Part shown: piece after piece, positions 1 to 7,427 of the stretch
Layout of the letters: every line of letters starts with the position of its first letter
How positions within the stretch are numbered: position 1 is the first letter of the stretch
Origin: Acinetobacter sp. N54.MGS-139
GTDB taxonomy: Bacteria; Pseudomonadota; Gammaproteobacteria; Burkholderiales; Burkholderiaceae_F
DNA: 25,247 nucleotides
Direction: 5' to 3'
Assembly: GCA_000980495.1 (NCBI GenBank)
Contig: LARN01000025.1
Span: 1 to 25,247 of the forward strand
The notes under the pieces: generated by a model
What the model was told of the DNA's origin: nothing
Seen by the model: the letters and a program-made list of their open reading frames with translations, nothing else
Database searches by the model: none
Made by a program: the position numbers and the translations under genes

Positions 1-76
1 GTTTGTACAAATCGACGACAAGCCTTTGTGTTTCGGCCCGTGTAAGTAGCGAACCTATTTGTGTTCCATACTGCAT
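1..76 (-). CDS. Unidentified protein, N-terminal 25 codons only
   Basis: An ATG at 76-74 on the minus strand opens a frame that runs off the left edge. The peptide begins MQYGTQIGSLLTRAE. A good Shine-Dalgarno (AAGGAG) lies 7 bases before the ATG, which is the main reason to believe the gene. The fragment is too short to assign a family; a DNA-binding or transposase-like protein is possible but unproven. The ribosome-binding site sits inside an inverted repeat (80-98), so translation or transcription may be controlled there. Confidence 0.5.
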   Translation of the reverse strand, partial: MQYGTQIGSLLTRAETQRLVVDLYK

Positions 77-79
77 TAT

Positions 80-98
80 TTGACTCCTTAAGAGTCAA
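80..98 (-). promoter_or_regulatory. Inverted repeat overlapping the ribosome-binding site of the leftmost gene
   Basis: TTGACTC (80-86) and GAGTCAA (92-98) are perfect 7-bp inverted arms around a 5-base loop. On the minus-strand mRNA the AAGGAG Shine-Dalgarno spans the loop and the 3' arm, so the hairpin would partly hide it. It could instead be a protein operator. The same half-site GAGTCAA recurs as an inverted pair at 325-331 and 394-400. Confidence 0.45.
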
Positions 99-262
99 CG
101 ATAATGTTCCCGTGCCTTTATGCCAAACCAGTTAGGATGAAGAAAATCGAAAGCTCACGCGCTTGGAGATTAAAGCTTAATCCGCAATAAAACATCTTGC
201 TTACGGCATTGCTCTTTAACAATTTCCAAATAACCGCGATTGTAAATTCTTAACGCATGAGT

Positions 263-309
263 CTGTAAGACGGTTAAGGCTCGGAATGCCTTAACCGTCC
301 TACTTACAG
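263..309. repeat. Long inverted repeat (12-bp perfect stem plus extension)
   Basis: GACGGTTAAGGC (269-280) and GCCTTAACCGTC (288-299) form a perfect 12-bp stem around a 7-base loop. It is extended by CTGTAA (263-268) pairing with TTACAG (304-309) across a 4-base bulge. No T-tract follows on either strand, so it is not a canonical terminator. It may be a structured RNA or a palindromic repeat unit. Confidence 0.7.
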
Positions 310-324
310 CGTATTCATCTTTAG

Positions 325-400
325 GAGTCAAGAACTTTCGCGACATATGGCTGTAACCTCGCTTCGTTCCGTTACAGCCTATTTTACGGTTTCTTGACTC
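325..400. repeat. Nested inverted repeats
   Basis: An inner perfect 9-bp pair, GGCTGTAAC (349-357) and GTTACAGCC (371-379), is enclosed by an outer perfect 10-bp pair, GAGTCAAGAA (325-334) and TTCTTGACTC (391-400). Nesting of two perfect pairs in 76 bases is unlikely to be chance and suggests a folded RNA, a recombination substrate or a compound operator. The outer arms carry the GAGTCAA heptamer also seen at 80-98. Confidence 0.65.
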
Positions 401-600
401 ATTCAAGAGCCTAAGTTAAAAGCAAATAGTCGTTTCATTGTTTTTCATCAACGTAGTTAGACGAAATGCATAAATCGGTGCTGCCAACTGTATTCAAAAA
501 ATGTCGGTAATAAATTCTCTTTTGAGTGCTTTAAAGAGCGAACCGGCAATAGAGGAAATGAAAAGGATGGTGTCACTAAGGAAGGTTCAAGAGTGACGAA

Positions 601-644
601 GTGAGGGGCTCCTGAGGTACAACCTCTGCGGCGTCAATCCTCAC
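601..644 (+). ncRNA. Structured leader upstream of the transposase, possible guide RNA segment
   Basis: GTGAGG (601-606) can pair with CCTCAC (639-644), enclosing a perfect hairpin GAGGT-ACA-ACCTC (614-626). IS110-family elements are known to encode a bridge RNA in a non-coding end. This could be part of such an RNA or only an untranslated leader. No promoter or guide loops were verified. Confidence 0.25.
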
Positions 645-703
645 GGATGCGACCATATATGCTTTTTCGACCAGCAATCGAAAGATATTAAAAGGAGCTC
701 CTC

Positions 704-1738
704 ATGGACAATCATACACAATACTTAGGTTTTGCAGGCGTGGATCTTGCCAAAAAAGTCATGCAGATTCACTTTGTCACCGCAGATGGAGAAATCACCG
801 ACAAATCGGCCAAAAGAGCAGAGTTTCTCGATTTCTTCAGAAACCGTGGAAAATGCTTGATCGGTATGGAAGCCTGCGGTTCCTCACAAGACTGGGCTAG
901 AAAGCTTGAGGCCATGGGACATGAAGTGCATTTGCTGCCTCCGAAGGCCGTCAAACCATTTGTCTCAGGTCAAAAGAACGACCACAACGATGCAATCGGA
1001 ATTTATAAGGCCATGTTCAACGGAGTCAGACGTGTCCCGGTGAAGTCTACAGAGATTCGCGACTTGCAAACGCTCAGAAGAATCCGCTCCCAAGTAACGA
1101 AAGACAAGGTCAAGGAAATCAATCATGTCCGAGGTCTTCTAGCTGAATATGGCATTGTGATGGGAAAGTCTCTGAATGCGTTCAACAAAGATATTTCCTC
1201 TGCCTTGGGAATCTTGACAGAAAGAGGAGATGTTTCTCCTTTAGTTGCAGAGGAACTTCGGACAACGGTTGAGGCTATTAAGGCAAAAATAGAAAGGCAA
1301 AAGAAATTAGATCAAGAAATCGAACAATTAGCCCGAGGCTGCAAAAACTATGAGAATTTTCTCAAAACTCCCGGCGTTGGTCCATTTACGGCGGCAATGC
1401 TCTGCGTGTTGCTTTGTGATCCGAGCATCTTTGCAAACGGCCGCCAATTTGCTGCCTACATCGGACTGGCGCCAAGAAGCCGGGGCTCAGGCGGCAAAAA
1501 TTATGTCACCGGCATACCGTCGAAATTCAATTGCGACAGCGAATCCAGGGCAGTACTTGTTGAGTGTGCTCAGGCGATAGCTCGATGTAAAAATAAGTCG
1601 CTCTGGGTAGAAGAAATCTTGAGGAGAAAACCTAAGAAAGTCGCTTTGATAGCAATTGCGAATAAGCTTGCTCGACAGGTCTGGGCGATGGCGAACAAAG
1701 GCGAAAGCTTTAAGCAAATGGCAGTCTTAACTGCCTAA
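704..1738 (+). CDS. IS1111/IS110-family DEDD transposase
   Basis: This 344-residue protein is full length for the family. The N-terminal RuvC-like DEDD domain shows GVDLAKK with D14, GMEACGSS with E56, and KNDHNDA with D93 and D96. A coiled linker spans about 185-210. The C-terminal Transposase_20 domain includes TPGVGPFTA (222-230) and GLAPRSRGSGGK with the candidate catalytic serine at 262. The start is supported by AAAGGAGC about 8 bases upstream. The WARKLEAMGHEVHLLPP stretch is typical of the IS1111 subgroup. The protein catalyses DNA recombination guided by a bridge RNA in characterised relatives. No frameshift is present, so the element may still be active. Confidence 0.92.
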   Translation: MDNHTQYLGFAGVDLAKKVMQIHFVTADGEITDKSAKRAEFLDFFRNRGKCLIGMEACGSSQDWARKLEAMGHEVHLLPPKAVKPFVSGQKNDHNDAIGIYKAMFNGVRRVPVKSTEIRDLQTLRRIRSQVTKDKVKEINHVRGLLAEYGIVMGKSLNAFNKDISSALGILTERGDVSPLVAEELRTTVEAIKAKIERQKKLDQEIEQLARGCKNYENFLKTPGVGPFTAAMLCVLLCDPSIFANGRQFAAYIGLAPRSRGSGGKNYVTGIPSKFNCDSESRAVLVECAQAIARCKNKSLWVEEILRRKPKKVALIAIANKLARQVWAMANKGESFKQMAVLTA

Positions 1739-2480
1739 AGCTGAACGAACAAACTCAGAACACAAGTTAAGTCAATAGACAGATGTAAAACCGGTTACGC
1801 CGGCCTCAGAAAGGCCTGAAAAAAAGACAAGCACCAAAGATGCTGAAAGTCAAAATAGGATCTGAGGTTGGTTACTCATCATGGCTGCTGCCGATGGAAC
1901 CTCCTACGCAGGATAGAAGCCGCATAAGAAAACCATAATAACTTTGATTTTTTAAGGTAACTGACGCCAATCCATCTGTTGAAATTAGGCTTGTTGGACT
2001 CACAATTTAAGCTACAACAGCCGGTCCCGGAGGATCTTCTGTGCTTGAAAATTTTGTCAGCAAGGGTGGCAATTTGTTTAAGTTAAGCAAACCGTAATGG
2101 TCAAGAAATATCTTTAACTATTTATTGGATAAGAATTATATTAGTCCAGTGCCTTTGAAAGAATCTTGATCCGTAATTCTTCGAACGGCTTTTAAAAGTC
2201 GAATTAGAACTTGGAACTTTTATTTAAACAAATAAATACCCTTGACCAGTTGACACACGGGAACATAAGAACTTTTTCTAGGACAAGACAACTTGAGAGA
2301 AATCACTTTCATCCGATCGAAATTAAGATAACGGCATCCCCGCGCCTCTCTATGGTCGAAAATTTCGAATACTCCCAGGAAACAAACGAGGAGAAGGTGC
2401 TCTAATCTGTTTCGTTGAGCAAGATCTTCCCCTCAATAAAGAAGTATCCGCACTTCCAATTAGCTATCTCTGATGCTTCT
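1739..2480. other. Non-coding stretch: IS 3' flank followed by AT-rich DNA
   Basis: The first roughly 170-220 bases are probably the IS 3' end. They include a small hairpin, GGCCT-CAGAA-AGGCC (1802-1816), and a region rich in short complementary segments that could encode the bridge RNA of an IS1111-type element. From about 1960 to 2480 the sequence is AT-rich with only short, unsupported frames (for example 64 codons at 2211-2405 without a good ribosome-binding site). I see no recognisable gene. Confidence 0.5.
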
Positions 2481-2870
2481 CTAGTAGCTCTGCTTTGCCG
2501 GAATCACGCCTCGCACTCCTCCCCTTGGGTTCTTCACATCTCCTTTATATCGAGGAATAAGGTGAACGTGCACATGAAAAATTGACTGTCCGGCATCAGC
2601 GCCCACATTCACGCCGATGTTGTAGCCGTCAGGATGAAATTTTGCATCGACTTCTGTTTTCATCCTCTGAAGAAGATCTCGGATCGCCAAAACCTCTTCT
2701 GTCGTCAATTCAAAGTAATTTGCGACGTGCCTCTTGGGGATGACTAAAACGTGGCCGGGATTAACCGGGAAGCCGTCAAAAATGGCAAAAGCCAGATCGT
2801 TTTCGGCCGCAATTTCCTTATTTTTGAGAAATTCGCAGAACAAGCACGGATCATTAACATTCACTGCCAT
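2481..2870 (-). CDS. HIT-family (histidine triad) nucleotide hydrolase
   Basis: This 129-residue protein is the usual length of a HIT protein. The histidine triad HVHVHLIP places H99, H101 and H103, with H101 the expected nucleophile. DPCLFCEF near the N-terminus (C9, C12) and H48 in IPKRH resemble the zinc site of some HIT proteins. PVNPGHVLVIPKRH is a highly typical family segment. HIT enzymes hydrolyse nucleoside phosphoramidates or dinucleoside polyphosphates. The ATG overlaps the end of the upstream HNH gene by 10 bases, so the two are probably translationally coupled. It may be ordinary housekeeping, but the tight link to a nuclease gene suggests a joint function. Confidence 0.9.
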   Translation of the reverse strand: MAVNVNDPCLFCEFLKNKEIAAENDLAFAIFDGFPVNPGHVLVIPKRHVANYFELTTEEVLAIRDLLQRMKTEVDAKFHPDGYNIGVNVGADAGQSIFHVHVHLIPRYKGDVKNPRGGVRGVIPAKQSY

Positions 2871-3976
2871 AAAGGGAATCCCATATTCAATGCTGTTTGT
2901 TGCAACGGATCAAGATGCTCCTGGAAGAGTTCTATTACCTGAGCATCAGAGGCGGAAACGAAATCAGCAATTTCTACGCCGAGGAAGTTTTCATACTCCG
3001 CAAAGAAATCTTCGGAGCGTTTTCGGTCCTTAGAAAAATGGTACCGGACCAGGTTTTTGTGCTGCAGCGCAAGCGGCCGGATATAAGTATCTTGAGGAAT
3101 CTGATCGTTCTTCGAGGAATTTAATCTTCGATCCATCGGTGTCAGATTCCATATCTGGTTATGAACCACGAAAGTCCACGGCAAGAAGTGATCCAACGCA
3201 AAATTATTCAGATCAAGCTGATTGCCGTATATATCTCTCGCCAAACGAGAAGAGGTCAGGAAAGGGGCCCAGAATTTTCTTTGAGTTTCAAGGCTAATTC
3301 GGCTATCCGGAAGCTCGAACTTCTTAACGAGCGCCGGCACTGCTGTATTTCGTGTTTGAAGGAAGTCGGCAAAATTCCAATACGCAAAGTCTTTAAGAAG
3401 CGCGTAGTTCTCCAAAAAGTATTTTCGCCATTCTGTCGATATCTCGATAAAACTCAAGTCATTTTCGGGAAAATAGTACGGATTTTTCTTTGAATTGAAT
3501 GCAATTGCTTCTTTGAAAGAGTCAACTGCCTTAGGAAACCAGACGCTCAAAAAACGATAAGGAACGTATCGGGCTAAGGGAGAAAAAATAATTTTCCTGA
3601 ATTTTTCCGGCTTCGCTTGTGCAAACCCTTCTAATGCATTTAACGCTTCCGATTCTTTGTATCGCGGGTCAAAAGGAAAATCATTCTCCGGATTTTTCAG
3701 TGCTTCGATAATGGCTGTAATTTGGTCCCATCGACCGAAAGACAACTTAAATCTCTGTGTCGGAATCCAAGATTTCGCAACCATCCTGGCACAGATCATT
3801 GAAATGGAAAGTCTCAGAGGACCAGCGTCCTGAGGTGCCTCCTTAACAAGATCCAAAATCGCTAAAAACCAAAGAAATTTATAGGAAGCGGTCGTTTTGT
3901 GGAATACACGCTGAAGCGGCTTCAAAGCCACATTCGAAGAAGAAACAAGCAAAGAAGAACCGAATGGATCCTTCAT
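2861..3976 (-). CDS. HNH-endonuclease-like protein, coupled to HIT hydrolase
   Basis: The start is taken at 3976 because AGGAGGAAAC lies directly upstream; a GTG at 3994 would add six residues from the Shine-Dalgarno region itself. The 371-residue soluble protein has no signal peptide. Residues about 240-292 contain an HNH-like nuclease core: LDHFLPW (D262, H263), VVHNQIWNLTPMDRRLNSSK (H272, N273, N277) and a following N290/D291. The N-terminal 230 residues are mostly helical, aromatic-rich and unrecognised. HNH folds of this type cut DNA in restriction, phage-defence and mobile systems. The operon with a HIT hydrolase suggests a two-gene nucleotide/nuclease module. Function is inferred only from the motif. 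Confidence 0.7.
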   Translation of the reverse strand: MKDPFGSSLLVSSSNVALKPLQRVFHKTTASYKFLWFLAILDLVKEAPQDAGPLRLSISMICARMVAKSWIPTQRFKLSFGRWDQITAIIEALKNPENDFPFDPRYKESEALNALEGFAQAKPEKFRKIIFSPLARYVPYRFLSVWFPKAVDSFKEAIAFNSKKNPYYFPENDLSFIEISTEWRKYFLENYALLKDFAYWNFADFLQTRNTAVPALVKKFELPDSRISLETQRKFWAPFLTSSRLARDIYGNQLDLNNFALDHFLPWTFVVHNQIWNLTPMDRRLNSSKNDQIPQDTYIRPLALQHKNLVRYHFSKDRKRSEDFFAEYENFLGVEIADFVSASDAQVIELFQEHLDPLQQTALNMGFPLWQ

Positions 3977-4128
3977 GTTTCCTCCTCCTCGCACTGGCCT
4001 TCAGATACCTCAGAATAGATTAACCCAAAAGTACTAAAAGGTGCAGAAACGACAAAGTTTTTGACCCACTAAATCGAAAGCTCTTATTCCTTTAGAAGAG
4101 AAAAGAAGCGATTTTTTAGCTATTTTGC

Positions 4129-4779
4129 TCATCTAATGTCTTCTGATGATGAATCTTCTTCGTGAAGAATACTGAGGATACTTGCAACGCCGACAGCGCT
4201 TTTCACACCGAGCTTGCGGCAAACAGATCCTCTGTGGACTTGGACGGTCTTTTCACTGATCTGCAATTCGTCAGCGATCTGTTTATTGAGCAATCCCCTC
4301 GCCACTTTCTTAGCGACCATCTTTTCCCGGGCCGTAAGCGTGTCAAAAACATGCCGATACTCATCAGTTAACTGATTCTGCTGGCGGCGCTCGACGTCCT
4401 TACTCACCGCTCTTTCAATGGCCGTTAAAAGGCGATCGGCGCTGACCGGTTTCGGAAGAAAGTCTGTTGCACCGTCTTTGAGGGCCTGTACAGCCATATC
4501 AATGTCTCCGTGACCGGAAACAAAGATAATGGGCAAGCCGTTTTTTTGGAGCATCATCACGCGCTGAAGTTCGATTCCGCTCATATCCGGCATACGAACA
4601 TCAAGCACAACACAGCCAAGCTCATTACGGTCGTCTTCTTCCAGAAATCGGAGCGCCGAGGAGTAGCACTTCGTTGTCCACCCTTCTCCTTCAATTAGGA
4701 AGCGCCACGATTTCCGCATTGAATCGTCGTCGTCAATAATCCTAACAACCGCTTTTTCCTGAAATTTATCCAGGCCCAT
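4129..4779 (-). CDS. TtrR/FixJ-type response regulator
   Basis: This 216-residue regulator has an N-terminal receiver domain with the acidic pocket DDDD (16-19), phosphoacceptor D60 in VVLDVRMPDMSG and conserved K110 in FLPKP. A C-terminal LuxR-type helix-turn-helix occupies about 147-205 (LTAREKMV, KQIADELQISEKTVQVHR). The family activates sigma-70 promoters after phosphorylation. Its ATG overlaps the end of the sensor kinase gene by 14 bases, so the pair is co-expressed. It is closest in feel to TtrR, the tetrathionate regulator; in Wolinella the sulfite cluster also carries a two-component pair (MccR/MccS). The likely target is the cluster upstream. No binding site was identified. Confidence 0.88.
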   Translation of the reverse strand: MGLDKFQEKAVVRIIDDDDSMRKSWRFLIEGEGWTTKCYSSALRFLEEDDRNELGCVVLDVRMPDMSGIELQRVMMLQKNGLPIIFVSGHGDIDMAVQALKDGATDFLPKPVSADRLLTAIERAVSKDVERRQQNQLTDEYRHVFDTLTAREKMVAKKVARGLLNKQIADELQISEKTVQVHRGSVCRKLGVKSAVGVASILSILHEEDSSSEDIR

Positions 4780-6580
4780 CTTTATCCTCCAAAGCTATAG
4801 GCAGAGAAGCAATACAGCGAAGTCCTCCTGAAGGAATCCTGACAAGTTTCAAAGATCCTCCGTTAGCCTCTAAAAGCTCTCTGACAATTGCGAGTCCCAG
4901 ACCCAATCCGTCTTTTTTGCTGGATTGTCCGAGATTCCGCAATGAGGCAAACTGATCGTCCGTCATGTCCGGACCGTTGTCTTCAATGATCACGAGAGCA
5001 TCAGCCCCCGCATTTTTAATTTCTACTTTAATTTCTGCATTCTGCTGATTTCTTACCGCCTCTTCTGCATTCTTAAGAAGGTTCATAAGAACGAGATCAA
5101 CATTCAGCGGATCGGCGTAAACAAATAAATTTTCTGCACCGGTCAACGTACATTTACTGTTAAGACGGCCTAGGCGCTTCATTAGCTCTATCGTATGTTC
5201 AACGGCCGACTCCAAATTAAAGCGCTTTCTCTGGCGAGGCTCTTTGCGACCGATATTGCGTACGAACTCAACGATTTCAGAAGCCCTTTGACTTTCGGAT
5301 TTAATTTCCGAAAGTGCCTCTGTCAGAATTTCTTCTGCAGGTTTCTTTCCGCGTTTAAGTTGCCTCAAAATCGCTTCTGAGTAGTTGTTAATGGCACCAA
5401 GCGGCTGTTTGAGTTCGTGGGCAACCATAGCGGAAATAATGCCGATGGATTTCGCTTTTTCTAACGCTTCAATTCGCTCCGTAATCTTGCGATTTTCACG
5501 TTCGTACTCGCGATTTTCTTCGACTTTTTTACGCAACTGTTCTGTCTTGCGTCTGACAGCAAAGGCTAGATAAGCCCAATTAAGGATAATAAGCAGGAGC
5601 GCACCGCATCCGACAATGAAATACCAGCGGTAATAATTCAGCATCCAACCGATTGTTCTATCCTCCAAATATCTGACTTCCATGCGCTGGAGAAGCAGAT
5701 TCATTTGATCGTAATCGGTTGCCACCGTCCAGTAAGAGCCCTCTTCCTTGCCGGGAGGAAGCTGAAGCAAAGCCTCCATGATGTTTCTCAATGTTTTGGA
5801 ATCAAGCGTCGGCTGCGCAGAAAGTATCCAGCCGGGATAAAGTCTGGTGGAATGCTTGCAGTAGAAGTTTTCGTCTTTTTTCTCGTTGATGACCTTAAGA
5901 CAGCCTTTGGGAATAACGCCGTCAGCTTCCATATTTTCGAGAAGGCAGCTCGCAATGAAAGCGACATCAACCTCTTTATTGACAACTTGCTTAACCAATT
6001 CCGTCATCGGTTTATGTGTCGCCGTCACTGACTTAAACAGGCGGTTGGGATTTAATCCCTCTGCTTGGATCTCTCCCATGACCGCAAGAAATCCGGCAAA
6101 AGCTTTCGTACTGGATACGGCTACTGTCTTCCCTTTGAGGTCAGCCAGGCAATTGATGTCATCTCTGTCGCTTCGAACAACGATGACACCGGCGTTCGCA
6201 TGATTGGGATCCGGCGTTCGGCTGTTGATGATCGTCAGAAGCGCAGCCGCACCGCTCGCGTCAGTCATGAGAGCTGTCAATCCGCTTGAAGCAATTGCCA
6301 AGTCAAACTCTTTATTCTGAGCGGCCTCAAGAAAAACTTCCTGGTCATAAAATTGGACGACAAGTCTTCTCGGAGCAACCGCTTTAGCAATAGCGTTCAC
6401 CGTCCCGTTAAAGTAGCGAACAGAGAGGTTAGAGCCAAAGGAATTGACTACGGCAAGACGCACAGGAGGCAGCAGATTATTGAGTTGAGAAGCCTGCGCG
6501 TAAGCAGAAATAAGGCCACACAAAATGAGGAGGATCCACCTCATTTTGAATTGGTTCAATATTTCTGCCCAAAAATTCAT
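4766..6580 (-). CDS. TtrS-like sensor histidine kinase with periplasmic binding domain
   Basis: This 604-residue protein starts with a signal/TM segment (about 13-30), followed by a PhnD/TtrS-like periplasmic binding domain (about 38-285; FDLAIASSG, LADLKGKTVAVSS, VDVAFIASC). A transmembrane helix spans about 319-341 and a coiled coil 345-378. The HisKA domain has H388 in MVAHELKQPLGAINN. The HATPase domain shows the N box NLLKNAEEAV, G1 EDNGPDM and G2 GLGLGLAI (558-565). The sensor domain has four cysteines (C144, C212, C227, C241), possible ligands or redox switches for a sulfur oxyanion. No good Shine-Dalgarno is seen; M13 (6544) is an alternative start. Confidence 0.88.
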   Translation of the reverse strand: MNFWAEILNQFKMRWILLILCGLISAYAQASQLNNLLPPVRLAVVNSFGSNLSVRYFNGTVNAIAKAVAPRRLVVQFYDQEVFLEAAQNKEFDLAIASSGLTALMTDASGAAALLTIINSRTPDPNHANAGVIVVRSDRDDINCLADLKGKTVAVSSTKAFAGFLAVMGEIQAEGLNPNRLFKSVTATHKPMTELVKQVVNKEVDVAFIASCLLENMEADGVIPKGCLKVINEKKDENFYCKHSTRLYPGWILSAQPTLDSKTLRNIMEALLQLPPGKEEGSYWTVATDYDQMNLLLQRMEVRYLEDRTIGWMLNYYRWYFIVGCGALLLIILNWAYLAFAVRRKTEQLRKKVEENREYERENRKITERIEALEKAKSIGIISAMVAHELKQPLGAINNYSEAILRQLKRGKKPAEEILTEALSEIKSESQRASEIVEFVRNIGRKEPRQRKRFNLESAVEHTIELMKRLGRLNSKCTLTGAENLFVYADPLNVDLVLMNLLKNAEEAVRNQQNAEIKVEIKNAGADALVIIEDNGPDMTDDQFASLRNLGQSSKKDGLGLGLAIVRELLEANGGSLKLVRIPSGGLRCIASLPIALEDKDGPG

Positions 6581-6830
6581 TTTTGTAGAAGTCGTCGCCG
6601 ATTGAATAGAAAGCCTGAATTCTCGTTCCGAAGATTCCGTTCAGAAATCAGCATGTTGGATAAACATTTACTCCTTGTCGGAGTCGGACTGTTTAATTTT
6701 AATTTTCCAGAAATCAGACAAAAATAAGACAATTGTCTTAGCTGAGATTCAAGGAAACCCTCGCCTCTAAGGCGAGGAATAGTCATATGTCGAAGCATCA
6801 TTTTTTATGCTTCGGCTCAAAAAATCAGAA
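6581..6830 (-). promoter_or_regulatory. Intergenic region between ccmG and the sensor kinase, with palindrome and hairpins
   Basis: It contains a perfect 16-base palindrome TAAGACAATTGTCTTA (6725-6740), a candidate operator. It also contains two hairpins: CCTCGCC-TCTAA-GGCGAGG (6759-6777) and CGAAGCAT/ATGCTTCG (6791-6814). The hairpins lie just after the ccmG stop and may end the cytochrome-maturation transcript, but neither has a proper U-tract on the minus strand. The palindrome upstream of the kinase gene suggests a separately regulated promoter for the two-component pair. Confidence 0.4.
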
Positions 6831-7427
6831 TCAATTGGCTTTGGGCTTGGCGTATTTTTCTGCCAGTTTCTTCAAGAACGGCATGACGTCTTTATCATCC
6901 CACGGCAGATAGCCCGGAAGGTAGCCGACAATGTTTCCGGCTCCGTCAATAATGTAATTGGTCGGAACGACTTCAAGCGGCATCACATCTTCGATAGATT
7001 CCGTCGGGTCAGACCACGTATTAAATTCCGACATCTTGTGTCTTGCCAAGAATTTAGGAATTCCTGCAACGCTTTTGTCGACTGCAACACCGACGATCTC
7101 AATGTTTGAGCCCTTAAGCTGTTTTTGAAGATCAATCAGCTGAGGAATCTCTCGGATGCAAGGGGTACACCAAGTTCCCCAGACATTCAAAATCAAAAGT
7201 TTTCCGCGGTACTTAGCTAAATCGACTTTCTCGCCTTCAAGCGTAAAAATTCTAAGTTCCGGCAGAGGACGAGCCTTGGAGAATTCCACGAAAGGCTTCA
7301 TGACCATCGGCTTTTCAAGTGCTTCTCCGGTGCTGTAGCCGCTAGTAGAAAAAATCGTTTGAGCGCCGACGGTAAAAGACGCCGCAAATACGGCAGCGGC
7401 AACTAAAAGTTTGAACGAAATGTTCAT
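6831..7427 (-). CDS. ccmG: CcmG/DsbE-type periplasmic thioredoxin
   Basis: This 198-residue exported thioredoxin has a signal peptide (about 1-22), a pre-domain with PELRIFTLEGEKVDL, and the active site WGTWCTPC (C87, C90). A VVPTNYIID segment carries the cis-proline. In System I cytochrome c maturation CcmG keeps apocytochrome cysteines reduced so that heme can be attached. The start is supported by GGAGAAACC upstream, and its ATG overlaps the ccmH stop by 4 bases. With CcmF and CcmH it forms a dedicated maturation set, presumably for the octaheme enzyme upstream. Other TlpA-like thioredoxins are possible, but the context favours CcmG. Confidence 0.88.
   Translation of the reverse strand: MNISFKLLVAAAVFAASFTVGAQTIFSTSGYSTGEALEKPMVMKPFVEFSKARPLPELRIFTLEGEKVDLAKYRGKLLILNVWGTWCTPCIREIPQLIDLQKQLKGSNIEIVGVAVDKSVAGIPKFLARHKMSEFNTWSDPTESIEDVMPLEVVPTNYIIDGAGNIVGYLPGYLPWDDKDVMPFLKKLAEKYAKPKAN

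Larger units (their letters stand above)
99..580. other. Gene-poor stretch with two strong inverted repeats
   Basis: No convincing gene. A 78-codon minus-strand frame (170-406) has no Shine-Dalgarno and is largely built from the palindromic DNA of the two hairpins, so it is not called. The stretch is AT-rich, and from about 401 onward nothing recognisable is seen up to the transposon flank. Confidence 0.6.
580..1960 (+). mobile_element. IS1111/IS110-family insertion sequence, ends approximate
   Basis: The element is recognised from its intact transposase and the non-coding flanks typical of this family. Exact ends cannot be fixed: IS110-type elements lack classical terminal repeats and usually make no target duplication. 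A weak subterminal match, AGGTTC on the left (about 585) against GGAACCT on the right (about 1898), would place the ends near 580 and 1910. The long 3' non-coding stretch suits the IS1111 subgroup. Confidence 0.55.

Noticed and set aside
263..400. CRISPR array
   Set aside because: The repeats are inverted, not regularly spaced direct repeats, and no cas genes are present.
170..406. A 78-codon minus-strand frame in the left accessory region
   Set aside because: It lacks a Shine-Dalgarno and is mostly made of the two strong inverted repeats at 263-309 and 325-400; non-coding structured DNA explains it better.
2211..2405. A 64-codon plus-strand frame after the IS
   Set aside because: No ribosome-binding site, no recognisable domain and low-complexity AT-rich context.
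4129..6580. Tetrathionate respiration locus
   Set aside because: The kinase and regulator are TtrS/TtrR-like, but no ttrABC reductase genes are present.
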